A stretch of 43,099 bases of DNA from Cupriavidus sp. BIS7. Lineage in GTDB: Bacteria > Pseudomonadota > Gammaproteobacteria > Burkholderiales > Burkholderiaceae. Location of the stretch: NCBI RefSeq assembly GCF_000292345.1, contig NZ_ALOU01000014.1, positions 1-43,099 of the forward strand, written 5' to 3'. Both the position numbers and the translations under genes were made by a program. Positions within the stretch are counted from its first letter, which is position 1; every line of letters begins with the position of its first letter. This document shows, piece by piece, positions 16,988-25,254 of this stretch. Below the pieces are notes generated by a model, which did no database searches, had not been told where the DNA came from, and saw nothing but the letters and a program-made list of their open reading frames with translations.

Positions 16988-19368
16988 GATGACAACTTCC
17001 CCTCGGTCATGGTTGAGCACGGTGTGTGCGGCGTTTCGCCTGTAGTGCGTCGATCCATCACGTAGAGCAACGGCGGAAGCAGTACGAGATCGATCAGCCC
17101 GGCCATGCCGATGGTAAACATAGACATCATTCCCAGATCCGCATTGAGATCAAAATGCGAGAAGGTAAGCACGCCGAAACCTGTCACCAATACGGCCGTC
17201 GTGAGAACCAGCGCGATTCCCGAGTTGCTGTACGCGTACTCGATCGCCGCCCTCGACCCCAGCCCATGTCTGGTGCGCGCGATGTGGTACTTGTAGACGC
17301 TGTGAATCGTGTCGTCGACGATGATCCCGTAGGTCAGCACGCCAACCACGGCGACGGACAACCCCACATGTCCGACCATCGCCCCCCAGATTCCGAACGC
17401 CAGCAGAGACGGCAGAACATTGGGAAGAAGGCTGGCCAAGCCAAGGCGCACGCTGCGCATGGCCACGCCGATCACCAGCGAGATCAGAAGGATCTGAAGC
17501 ACGTAGCCTTTCAGGGTCCCGGCGACGTTCAATTCCCCAATGCGCGAAAACATCATCGACGGGCCCGTGCCATACGTCGCCATGCCCGGCAGCAGGTTTG
17601 TGCCCATCCAGTCGTGCACCCGGCGGTCGAAGTCCACCAGCGCGACGGATGTGATGTTGCCCAACACGACCGTGAGTTTGCTGGCGGATCGATCAACCCG
17701 GATCTGATCGTTGAGATCCAGTCCGGGAGGCAACGACATCTCGAAAAGCAGCAACATCTGCGCCGCCTGCAAGTCGTCATCGGGAATGCGGTAAGCACTC
17801 GGTGAATCGTTCTCGATGGTGCGGTGGATCCGCTTCACGATGTCGGATAGCGCATCGACATGGTGAACTTCCGGCTGGGCCCGCAGCCAGGTGGCGAAAC
17901 GATCCAGCGCCTGCAAGTAGCTGGCCGAGGCAACCGTCGTCCCGGCCGGTGCCGGTACCGAGTAGTACACGGTGTGCACGCCGGTCAGGTGCGCATTGAT
18001 GAAATCGGTGTCACGCCGGAACTCAACGGCCGGGCTGAAGTATTCGACGAAGTTGTCTTCGAGTTGATTGCGCGAAGTGAACCAGGCGCCGAGTATTGCC
18101 AGCACTGAAACGCAGACAAAAATGGATCGTCGCCAATCCACCAGCGCGGCCGCCAGTCTGCCCAGTGCATTGCCCTGCCGCAACAGCGCGCGGCTGCCTT
18201 TCAGAGGCAGCAGTGCAAGGCAGGCGGGTAGAAAAGTCGTCGTGAAGACAAAGACTGCCAGCGCCCCGACTCCAAGTATCACACCGAAGGCGGCAATCGG
18301 CGGCACGTCCGACAGACACATGCTGAAGAAGCCGAGTGCATCCGTACCGCAAGCCATCGCAACGATCGGCATGTTGACGGCCACTGACTCACGTACGGCA
18401 TCGAGTCGCTGAATGCCCGCCGCCATGCGTCTGCTTGCGTAGACAATGATATGCAGACAGCTTGCAACGGCGATGGTGGTCAGGATGGTTGGCGCGGAAA
18501 CCGACACCGCGGTGAGCTTGAGGCCAAGCCAACCCGTCACGCCGAGGGACGCGAGGATCGACAGGGTCATCACCAGCAATGCCGCCAGCACACCCATCGC
18601 GCTCCGCAGCGCTATGAACATGACGATCAGAATGAGCCCATACATCATGGGAATAAGGGTCTCGAGATCGCCCTGCGCTTGCTCTTCGAAAGCGGTATCC
18701 AGCAGAATGCCGCCGCTGGCCAGAACCCGTATCTCCGGAAACTCTGCGCGATGTGTCTCGATCAACCTGCGCAATGCATGCACCGATTCCGGCGTGCTGA
18801 CTTCGGTGGGGGCGGGGAGCGTGAAGTTGATGCTCACGCCGGCCACGGCGCCATCCGGTGAAACCAGCCTGCCAACCAGGGCCGACTCGCTCAACGCGAT
18901 CGCGCGCACTCTTTCGACGCCTTCGGCCTTTTCGGCGGCTTGAGACTGATAGAGCGGGCGGACGCGCAGAAGATCCTCATCCGCTTCTGCGTGCTGATAG
19001 TTCGTCAGGCTGTCGACGCGTCGTGCGTGCGGCAGTTCCCACGCCTTCTCCGTGAACTGCGCGATGGCTGCCAGCGCTTGCTTCGAGAAGACTGTGCCAT
19101 CAGCCGGCACAAAGGCAACCAGCGCGTCGAAATCATCCGAATACGCGCTACGCAGCGCTTCGTGTGCCAGCAGTTGTGGATCGTCGGGCTGAAAGAAGTC
19201 ACGGTAATCACTGCTGAAGCCCAGACGGCTGAGTCCGGTCGCGGTCGCGACGCATAGCAGCGTCGACATCACCAGCACCAGCCAACGGTGACGTATCAGC
19301 CAGGCCGCGTAGCCTTCCGACCAGCGACCACCACGCACTTCACGTTCGATGCAATTGGTTTGTGCCAT
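16984..19368 (-). CDS. RND/MMPL-superfamily lipid exporter
   Basis: 794 residues with the double six-TM RND repeat: TM1 about residue 28-48, a periplasmic domain containing YRDFFQPDDPQLLAHEAL, TM2-6 around 235-400, a second TM7 near 415-435, a second periplasmic loop, and TM8-12 at about 640-775. The TM10 region reads TYGIIVDDTIHSVYKYH, the acidic pair expected for proton coupling; the matching TM4 position reads VASCLHIIVYA and lacks the Asp. The family (MMPL, predicted RND exporters) moves lipids and polyketides out of the inner membrane. It begins 6 bp after the small aminotransferase-like ORF. Confidence 0.9.
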   Translation of the reverse strand: MAQTNCIEREVRGGRWSEGYAAWLIRHRWLVLVMSTLLCVATATGLSRLGFSSDYRDFFQPDDPQLLAHEALRSAYSDDFDALVAFVPADGTVFSKQALAAIAQFTEKAWELPHARRVDSLTNYQHAEADEDLLRVRPLYQSQAAEKAEGVERVRAIALSESALVGRLVSPDGAVAGVSINFTLPAPTEVSTPESVHALRRLIETHRAEFPEIRVLASGGILLDTAFEEQAQGDLETLIPMMYGLILIVMFIALRSAMGVLAALLVMTLSILASLGVTGWLGLKLTAVSVSAPTILTTIAVASCLHIIVYASRRMAAGIQRLDAVRESVAVNMPIVAMACGTDALGFFSMCLSDVPPIAAFGVILGVGALAVFVFTTTFLPACLALLPLKGSRALLRQGNALGRLAAALVDWRRSIFVCVSVLAILGAWFTSRNQLEDNFVEYFSPAVEFRRDTDFINAHLTGVHTVYYSVPAPAGTTVASASYLQALDRFATWLRAQPEVHHVDALSDIVKRIHRTIENDSPSAYRIPDDDLQAAQMLLLFEMSLPPGLDLNDQIRVDRSASKLTVVLGNITSVALVDFDRRVHDWMGTNLLPGMATYGTGPSMMFSRIGELNVAGTLKGYVLQILLISLVIGVAMRSVRLGLASLLPNVLPSLLAFGIWGAMVGHVGLSVAVVGVLTYGIIVDDTIHSVYKYHIARTRHGLGSRAAIEYAYSNSGIALVLTTAVLVTGFGVLTFSHFDLNADLGMMSMFTIGMAGLIDLVLLPPLLYVMDRRTTGETPHTPCSTMTEGKLSS

Positions 19369-19374
19369 AGCCGC

Positions 19375-19626
19375 TCAATCAAGGAAGAACCCGTTCCGCC
19401 TCATCTCTGTCAGTGACTGCCTGAAGGCATCGCATACGTGTTCGAGATCGGCAAGGCTATGGGCGTGGCTCAAGGCCAGGAAATGCAGTTCTGGCATGTA
19501 CACGCCATGGGTGCGCATGTAGTAGGCCAGCGCGATGCCGGCCTTGTAATTGCTGCCACCCTGAATCTCACGGTAGTAGCGCGTCTCGCGATGGGAAAAG
19601 CTGATCGTGAAGATGGTGTGCAACAT
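19375..19626 (-). CDS. Stand-alone C-terminal domain of a GSA-type class III aminotransferase (83 aa)
   Basis: 83 residues resembling only the last ~80 residues of glutamate-1-semialdehyde-type aminotransferases: GGSNYKAGIALAYYMRTHGV, then YMPELHFLALSHAHSLADLE and a final helix. The PLP-binding domain with its Schiff-base Lys is absent, and no other frame nearby encodes it; the upstream gene stops 15 bp before this start. The ATG has a GGGGA ribosome site at good spacing, so it is probably translated. Either a decayed remnant of an aminotransferase gene that kept its place in the operon, or a small domain put to another use. Not frameshifted within itself. Confidence 0.6.
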   Translation of the reverse strand: MLHTIFTISFSHRETRYYREIQGGSNYKAGIALAYYMRTHGVYMPELHFLALSHAHSLADLEHVCDAFRQSLTEMRRNGFFLD

Positions 19627-19641
19627 GACAGTCCCCGGGGC

Positions 19642-20688
19642 TTAGTAGACAAGCGACGCGGATGCGACTGACATGCCGGAACTACCCATCCAGAACCCGA
19701 ATCGTTCGCCGCGCGAAAGCGATCCATCCTGTGCATGCAGGGCGATGGAAGCCGGGATGGAGGCGGCGCCAAGATTGCCGTACTCGGGGTAAATGAAGCG
19801 CACGCAGTCGCCGAAACCTGCTTCCTCTGCCCACGACTGGATGATGGGCACGGAGCCGCCGGTGTGTGCAAACACATGGCGAATGCTGTCGCGAAACGGC
19901 TCAAGCTTGCGGAGCACGTCCACCATGAATGGATGGGCGTGATTGAACACCTGGGAGCTGAACGACGTGAAGGCGCCAAGCCCATTCAGGCCGATGCGTT
20001 CGCTTGGCATGGCACGCCCGGCATGGCCTGCCAACGGGATGGTGCACAGATCTGCAGTGCCCTTGTCAGACAGGTAATTGAACGTCCAGGGGCGATCCGG
20101 ATCAGCACGCAGCAATGTGGCAGTGGTGCCATCGCCGCCGCAGTAAGCCGAGAAACAGTAGGCAATGTCGCGCGTGCTTTCCAGGGTGAAGTTGCTTGGG
20201 TAAGCCACGCCTCCCGGAAGGTAGAACGATTCCGCGTTCACGATCAGCGCAGTACGGTAGCGGCCACTCTGGAAGAAACCTTGCGTGACATCGCAGGCGC
20301 GTGTCCAGGCCATGCATGCGTCAAGGATGTCAAAGCAGTGGACGTTATTCATTCCAAGGGCATGGGCGATGAAGTAAGCATCGGCTGGTTCCATGAAGCC
20401 TCGGCAGTTGCCGGCGTAGATCAGCAGATCCACGTCGTTTGGGCGGCACCCTGCCTGTTCAAGCGCCTCATTGCAGGCTTTCAGCATGGGTTCCAGTGGC
20501 CGTTCGCCTTCGCTGAACCAATAGCGCGTGCGGGAGCCGATCTCCTCCAGCATCCACTGAATATAGTTGAGTGCCTGCTGCAGATCGCCCTTGAAGCCGG
20601 GTTCGCTCAGCTGACGAATCTCCTCAAGGATGTCCGAGTTGGTCATCTTGCGCGAGGCAGGAATGAACGAAATGCCATCGATACGCAT
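19642..20688 (-). CDS. 3-oxoacyl-ACP synthase III (KAS III)-like priming enzyme
   Basis: 348 residues with the KAS III triad: Cys125 in DILDACMAW, His275 in FAHTGGSVP and Asn305 in EYGNLGAASIP. It departs from housekeeping FabH (about 320 residues, AACSGF at the Cys), and its N-terminus carries an extra helix-rich stretch (residues 20-60), so the starter pocket is probably different. Expected role: condense a starter acyl-CoA with malonyl-ACP to begin the chain, or form a pyrone/ester at its end. ATG 20688 has a GGAG site. It lies 23 bp after the dehydratase gene. The starter unit cannot be read from the sequence. Confidence 0.88.
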   Translation of the reverse strand: MRIDGISFIPASRKMTNSDILEEIRQLSEPGFKGDLQQALNYIQWMLEEIGSRTRYWFSEGERPLEPMLKACNEALEQAGCRPNDVDLLIYAGNCRGFMEPADAYFIAHALGMNNVHCFDILDACMAWTRACDVTQGFFQSGRYRTALIVNAESFYLPGGVAYPSNFTLESTRDIAYCFSAYCGGDGTTATLLRADPDRPWTFNYLSDKGTADLCTIPLAGHAGRAMPSERIGLNGLGAFTSFSSQVFNHAHPFMVDVLRKLEPFRDSIRHVFAHTGGSVPIIQSWAEEAGFGDCVRFIYPEYGNLGAASIPASIALHAQDGSLSRGERFGFWMGSSGMSVASASLVY

Positions 20689-20711
20689 TGACGTTTCTCC
20701 GGTTGCAATAT

Positions 20712-21575
20712 TCAGGTGTTGGAATTTGGCGCGTGCCGCTGGTCGATCATCGCCACCAGGTTGCCCACACGAATGACGGGTTCCTGTCCGACGAGTACCG
20801 CACCGCTGAGCACCATGGCGTTGTCCAGAAGCCGCTCGATCCGCCCTTCGAGTGTCAGCACGGTGTCGAACGGAATGGGGCGGAGCAGTTCTACGCCGCT
20901 GATGGCGCCTAGCAGGATGTCCGCCGGCGAGACATCGCTCCTGCTCAGGAAGCAGAGCGCGATGCCCGCCTGTCCGAGAGATTCGATGGCAAGCCCGGAC
21001 GGATAGTTGGCGGGCGCATTGCGTCCCAGCAGCGGCGAGTCGCGGTGAATGACTTTGCTTGCGCGGATACTGGCGCCTGCCCTGTAGGTGTGAATCCTGT
21101 CGAGCAGAAGAAATGGATAGCGGTGCGGCAGTACACGGGCAATATCGCGATGCGACAGCGCTTGCGCTGCGTCTGGCATGTCCAGGCTCGGCAAAGGCTC
21201 AGCGGCGGGTGGGGTACATCCGCAGGTAATGGTCGCCCTGGCGTGGATCTCTCCGCGAACGCTGGCGGTTGCCGTGACGGTTGCCGAACCCGCATCCATG
21301 GCCTTGATGGATGCGTCGAGACTCACCACGTCACCGGGCAGTACAGGGGCCAGAAACTGAATGCGATCGACGGCCTTGGCGCTGGCGGCCATGCCAAGGG
21401 TGCGACTGGTCAGCTTGACCGAAAGCTGGAGCAGATGGTCCAGTAGCAGCACGCCGGGATAAATCGGATTGCCAGGGTAGTGTCCCAGCGAAAATAGGTC
21501 GCCACCGCTCACGTACAGCGTTTCGTGCGACGTGGCGTCCTGAGGTTGTTGCGAAATGTCTGCGAGTCTGGTCAT
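20712..21575 (-). CDS. Double-hotdog 3-hydroxyacyl-ACP dehydratase (FabA/FabZ-like didomain), copy 1
   Basis: 287 residues from ATG 21575; the open frame continues upstream to a GTG at 21647, so the start is uncertain. Domain 1 holds LGHYPGNPIYPGVLLLDHL: the FabZ catalytic His is present (His32) but the usual Glu is Asp46. Domain 2 begins with the FabZ opener LPHRYPFLLLDR (149-160); the segment that normally carries the His reads LLGRNAPANYPSGLAIES, so His is lost while Glu199 remains. One composite His/acid site per polypeptide is therefore likely. Predicted to dehydrate 3-hydroxyacyl-ACP to trans-2-enoyl-ACP. Lies between the isomerase-like and KAS III genes. Confidence 0.85.
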   Translation of the reverse strand: MTRLADISQQPQDATSHETLYVSGGDLFSLGHYPGNPIYPGVLLLDHLLQLSVKLTSRTLGMAASAKAVDRIQFLAPVLPGDVVSLDASIKAMDAGSATVTATASVRGEIHARATITCGCTPPAAEPLPSLDMPDAAQALSHRDIARVLPHRYPFLLLDRIHTYRAGASIRASKVIHRDSPLLGRNAPANYPSGLAIESLGQAGIALCFLSRSDVSPADILLGAISGVELLRPIPFDTVLTLEGRIERLLDNAMVLSGAVLVGQEPVIRVGNLVAMIDQRHAPNSNT

Positions 21576-21680
21576 GTCATCGATACCGGCACGAGTTCCT
21601 TCCGAGTTGATCGACGCGAAGCCAACGGACCGGTGTAGGGCGGCCACACGCAAATGGAGGCTTCACGGCCATGAGGGCTC

Positions 21681-22376
21681 CTAGCCGCAGCCTCCGGCAT
21701 GGTCGAATATGGTGGATGCGCGTGGGGCGTTACCGGTGCGCATGTCGGTGGCGCCAGTGAGGCGCGGTGTTTCGTTGATGGCGGCAAGGAACTCGTTCAG
21801 GCGGTCGATCCCCCAGAATGCGTTCCGGCCGACGGTGAAGTACGGCACGCCAAACACGCCCGCATCTATGCAGGATTTCAGGTGTGCAAGGCCTGACTCG
21901 CGCGCCGCAGCGTTGGTTTGCGCGCCGGCAAGTGAATCGGGGTCGAGCCCGAGTTCCGAGGCAATTCGGGCAACTATCTCCGGATCGCAGATATCCAGCC
22001 CTTCATGCCAGCGCGCATGCGTTGCCCGCACGAGAAAGTCCAGCCCCTTTCCTGCCGCATCGGCGAGCACCCAGGCCAGATGTGGTACCTCCCAGTTCGG
22101 CGAAGCGTCTAGCGGCCAGGTGGGGCGCAGCCCGCGCCTGGCCGCCAGCCGCGCGACATCCCTGAGGATGTAGAGATGCTTCTCGCGCGACATCGTGCTG
22201 TAGAGGAAGGCCTGGCCCGACTGGCCAAGCTGAGCCTGGTACTCGGCGTCCGGCTCCCAGAATGGCACCAGACGCAGTTGGGCGAGGAGCTTGGGATCTG
22301 CTTGCCGCAGATCATGCAGCGCCAGCCACGAGTAGGGACTGCGCAGCGAAAAGTAGAAGACTGGAGTGGCTCGCAC
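21681..22376 (-). CDS. DsbA/GST-kappa-fold protein, 2-hydroxychromene-2-carboxylate isomerase-like
   Basis: 231 residues in the DsbA-like thioredoxin family that includes 2-hydroxychromene-2-carboxylate isomerase (NahD) and kappa glutathione transferases. The N-terminus FYFSLRSPYSWLALHDL has Ser where DsbA has the active Cys, as in the glutathione-using isomerases; the cis-Pro loop reads GVFGVPYFTV, followed by FWGIDRL. The start is a GTG with a near-perfect ribosome site (AAGGAGGGCAAGCC) that overlaps the stop codon of the thioesterase gene. Naphthalene genes are absent, so an aromatic-degradation role is unlikely. Isomerisation or glutathione-dependent handling of a polyenoyl intermediate is possible but unproven. 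Confidence 0.8.
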   Translation of the reverse strand: MRATPVFYFSLRSPYSWLALHDLRQADPKLLAQLRLVPFWEPDAEYQAQLGQSGQAFLYSTMSREKHLYILRDVARLAARRGLRPTWPLDASPNWEVPHLAWVLADAAGKGLDFLVRATHARWHEGLDICDPEIVARIASELGLDPDSLAGAQTNAAARESGLAHLKSCIDAGVFGVPYFTVGRNAFWGIDRLNEFLAAINETPRLTGATDMRTGNAPRASTIFDHAGGCG

Positions 22377-22388
22377 GGCTTGCCCTCC

Positions 22389-23390
22389 TTAGCCTGCTGC
22401 CTGACGGCCGCCGGCGCGCAGCGCGTTCGAAACCTCCTCATCAAACGTCACCAGCGACCAGTCGCGACGGCCATCCACGGCGGCGTAGCCGTGGGTGATG
22501 ACTCCGGTAGCCGTGTGAACCAGTTCGCCGTTGCGCTCCACGTAGCAGTCCATGCGCGACCGGTAAGTGGTGTCCTTGAAGATGTCTTCCACCGTGAAGA
22601 CCGTGTAGAGCGTCTCCTCCATCATGGCTTCCTGCAGGATCTGCAGGCTGGCCTGTGGCACCACGGGAATCCACCGTTTCTTGGTCAGCAATGTACGGAT
22701 GGAGATGCCTCGCTCGGCCACGAAGAGATCGAGCACTTCCTCCATCAGCCGCAGGTAGCCCGAGTGCTGGAGCCGGTCGTTGTAATGACAGTAGAAGTAG
22801 GGAACCCGCCATTGCCAGACGAAGCAGTTGGCGTTGTCAGGGGCCAGGGCGTGTCGCACATCTGGCGGTATCGCGCCGGGTTGCCGTGCGGTTGCCAGAC
22901 CGGCATCTGGAATGTTGCGAGGCTGGCCGCGCACGATACGCGAACAGGTGTATGGCGCCAGCTGTGGGTCACCCGCTGCAGGTTGAGCGGTGACGACGCT
23001 GTCATCGAGGCGGAAGACGACATCCACGGTCCCGGTCACGGCCTTGAGTGGCTTGCCTTCGCGCGGCACCGTCACGGTAACGGCAACCCTGAGCGCACCG
23101 GGGGGAGCCTTGGCATCCGGCTCGACCTCGATGTCTACCAGGTCATCAATGTGCAATGCATGCAGGATGCGCACGCTTGAATCAACGATCTCCAGGCACA
23201 GACCCTTCTGCTCGTACAACTGGCGCGGGCCCATATCGTGCGCGCGGAAGTGTTCAAGAACAGCTTCCTCTACACAGTACATGACGTGCTTGAAGCCAAT
23301 CCAGGCGCAGATGTTGCACCCCTCGAAGCGCGGCTTGATCTGCGTGCGCGTACGGTTGAAGGTCGCGTTTGCCGGAGTTTGCTGAGTCAT
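22389..23390 (-). CDS. Double-hotdog acyl thioesterase-like protein
   Basis: 333 residues from ATG 23390, which makes an ATGA overlap with the hydrolase stop; a further 73-residue upstream extension is unsupported. Two 4HBT-type hotdog halves are visible. The N-terminal half runs from GFKHVMYCVEEAVLEHFRA to about residue 140. The C-terminal half starts near WRVPYFYCHYNDRLQHSGYL, where the Asn-Asp before the long helix fits a 4HBT active-site motif, and ends in MDCYVERNGELVHTATGVI. A role in releasing or editing the chain as free acid or CoA ester is inferred from family and context. A ketosynthase-partner or acyltransferase role cannot be excluded. Confidence 0.78.
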   Translation of the reverse strand: MTQQTPANATFNRTRTQIKPRFEGCNICAWIGFKHVMYCVEEAVLEHFRAHDMGPRQLYEQKGLCLEIVDSSVRILHALHIDDLVDIEVEPDAKAPPGALRVAVTVTVPREGKPLKAVTGTVDVVFRLDDSVVTAQPAAGDPQLAPYTCSRIVRGQPRNIPDAGLATARQPGAIPPDVRHALAPDNANCFVWQWRVPYFYCHYNDRLQHSGYLRLMEEVLDLFVAERGISIRTLLTKKRWIPVVPQASLQILQEAMMEETLYTVFTVEDIFKDTTYRSRMDCYVERNGELVHTATGVITHGYAAVDGRRDWSLVTFDEEVSNALRAGGRQAAG

Positions 23391-24244
23391 AGGGTTACCT
23401 CCATGAAATGGGATGGTTCGGTGCCGGTACCGCGCGCGGCGCAGAGGCCGGTTGGCGTTGGGCAATGAGCGGCCAGGAACTGCTCGGTCTTCTCGACGAT
23501 TGCCTGGCGACGGCTGCTGATCAGGAAATGCCCCGCGTCCTGGACTACGTCGAGCGTGGCGGCGGGAAGGTCGGTGGCCAGTTTCGTGACGTCGGACAGC
23601 CGGGAGCAAAGGTCATCGGCGCCGGTGATGACAAGTGCCTGCTGCCGTATGGGGTGCAGCGAAAGGAATGGCATTGACGAGAACAGCCGCCAGAACTCGA
23701 TCCAGGCATGGCTGCCGAAGCTCTCGCACGCGGCTCTTGTCATTCGGGTGAGCACGTCGGGCGACAGCGTCCTCGAAGTGCGAGCGAGGATGCTCTGCTC
23801 GACGAACGCGGGGAACTCGTCGATGTAGCGCTTTAGCAAGTGCCAGGTAACGCCACGGCGCGATGGTGCGTAGAACGGCGATATCAGGGAGGCGGGTGCC
23901 GTCGCTCCGGGAAACGTTCGATCCTTTGCAAGCAGGCTCACGAGCGTGCTTGCACCGAATGAATGGGCGATCCAGGCATCGGGCTGGATGTCGAAGCGCC
24001 TTACGCCTTCGGAAAGCCATTGCTCTGGCGCCAGAACGCTTCCCCACAAGCCGTCTTGCTGGCCGTTCCAAGGCATGGCCAGTGCGATACATCGGTAGCG
24101 CGCCGAGAGTTGCTGAACAAGTGGGTGCCAGACGTCGACGGATTCCATCATGCCGTGTACGAACACCACCTGGGGGGCATCGACCGGGCCGCAGGCGTGG
24201 AAGTCGAGCGTGTAGCCGTCTATGCGCGTGGATTCCGCAGTCAT
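23387..24244 (-). CDS. Alpha/beta-hydrolase, possible second chain-release enzyme
   Basis: 285 residues from ATG 24244 (ATGA overlap with the preceding gene); the upstream 40 in-frame residues are not needed. Oxyanion loop VFVHGMMES starts near residue 27; the nucleophile elbow is AHSFGAS with Ser95; Asp210/211 (ITGADD) and His239 (QDAGHFLI) complete the triad. Between Ser and Asp lies a helical cap (about 120-190). The family is broad (esterase, lipase, thioesterase). In this operon it probably hydrolyses or transfers the acyl product, perhaps redundantly with the adjacent double-hotdog thioesterase. Confidence 0.85.
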   Translation of the reverse strand: MTAESTRIDGYTLDFHACGPVDAPQVVFVHGMMESVDVWHPLVQQLSARYRCIALAMPWNGQQDGLWGSVLAPEQWLSEGVRRFDIQPDAWIAHSFGASTLVSLLAKDRTFPGATAPASLISPFYAPSRRGVTWHLLKRYIDEFPAFVEQSILARTSRTLSPDVLTRMTRAACESFGSHAWIEFWRLFSSMPFLSLHPIRQQALVITGADDLCSRLSDVTKLATDLPAATLDVVQDAGHFLISSRRQAIVEKTEQFLAAHCPTPTGLCAARGTGTEPSHFMEVTL

Positions 24245-25254
24245 GACGCGATGCCCTGTGGCTCGATGGCCATGGCGCTGCAACGTCCATCGCCCCAGCC
24301 CGGCCCACTGACTATCATCGCCCCGCTTCGGGCGCTTGGTGTGCCGGCTCGCGCCTGTTCGCAATGGTGAACCAGCGCCAGAAGCGGGCTGCAGCCGTAT
24401 GTTCGGTCGGTGAGCGGGCCCATGTCGATCGACATATGCTCCGGCTCAAGCCACGCCGGCATGTTCGTCCGATGCAGATGGCTGCGCGATACGTAGCTTC
24501 GCTTGGGCGAAAGCCTGGCCAGCAGGCCATGCAGATCGGGAGTTCCGCTCGAATCTGCGCGGCCAAAGGCGTAGTCGCCCATTCTGGCCACGCCGCGCGA
24601 CGCGTCGCCGGAGGTGCCCTCGAGAACCACCGCTGCCGCAGAATCGAGCACGGCGGCATCCCCTTCGTCATTAACCGATCGTTGTCCGGCGAGAAGGCTG
24701 CGCACGGCAGGCCCGTCTGTTTCCACGGCTACCACGAGCATGCGTCTGGCGCGCCCGTTGCGGATGGCATTGGAGGCCAGAACCAGTGCGTCGATTGCCG
24801 CAGAAGCGCCCGAGCAGACTGTCAGGTTGATGGCACCCAGGCCAAAGCGAATGGCAATGGCGGCAGACACCACGTTGCTCGATGCATTGGGAAGGTCCAT
24901 CACGCTGGTGGCATTGACGTGCTCGCGGCGAATGATCTCCGCGGCGCGGCAGACGGTATCCAGGTTGCAGGTGTTCGTGGCCACGACAACGCCAAACTCG
25001 GCATCGCCCAGCGGTTGGCCTGATGCGTCGGAAAAGCCGGCATCGGCGAGTGCTTGGCTGCATGCGCAAAGTGCAAGCAGCGTGGCGCGCTCCTTGTAGC
25101 GGAGGCCCTTTTTTCCAAGCTGCAGCGCGGGATCGAACAGAGCCTCCGACGCGGGCCCGGCGGCCAGTGCGTCGGAGAGCGTGGCGTGACCATGAAAGGC
25201 AGGAATCTCCCAGCCCGCGCCGGTGACGACTACCGAAGGCTTGGACTGGATCAT
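24241..25254 (-). CDS. Ketosynthase-like protein lacking catalytic residues (chain-length-factor-like), pair 3
   Basis: 337 residues, shorter than a complete KAS (about 400). The N-terminal thiolase half is recognisable (VVVTGAGWEIPAF; LPNASSNVVSAAI; FGLGAINLTVCSGASAAIDA). Gapless alignment of the nucleophile loop puts Ala150 at the Cys position; Cys147 is three residues early. Neither HGTGT nor KxxxGHTxGAS is present in the C-terminal half. It is therefore probably a non-condensing partner of the complete KAS at 25251-26390, to which it is coupled by an ATGA overlap. True chain-length factors in actinomycetes usually have Gln here. Confidence 0.82.
   Translation of the reverse strand: MIQSKPSVVVTGAGWEIPAFHGHATLSDALAAGPASEALFDPALQLGKKGLRYKERATLLALCACSQALADAGFSDASGQPLGDAEFGVVVATNTCNLDTVCRAAEIIRREHVNATSVMDLPNASSNVVSAAIAIRFGLGAINLTVCSGASAAIDALVLASNAIRNGRARRMLVVAVETDGPAVRSLLAGQRSVNDEGDAAVLDSAAAVVLEGTSGDASRGVARMGDYAFGRADSSGTPDLHGLLARLSPKRSYVSRSHLHRTNMPAWLEPEHMSIDMGPLTDRTYGCSPLLALVHHCEQARAGTPSARSGAMIVSGPGWGDGRCSAMAIEPQGIAS

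Noticed and set aside
19642..20688. Assigning the KAS III gene as housekeeping fabH, and 13589-14527 as housekeeping fabD
   Set aside because: Their location in a specialised operon and divergent motifs around the KAS III Cys argue for dedicated paralogues; gene symbols were withheld.
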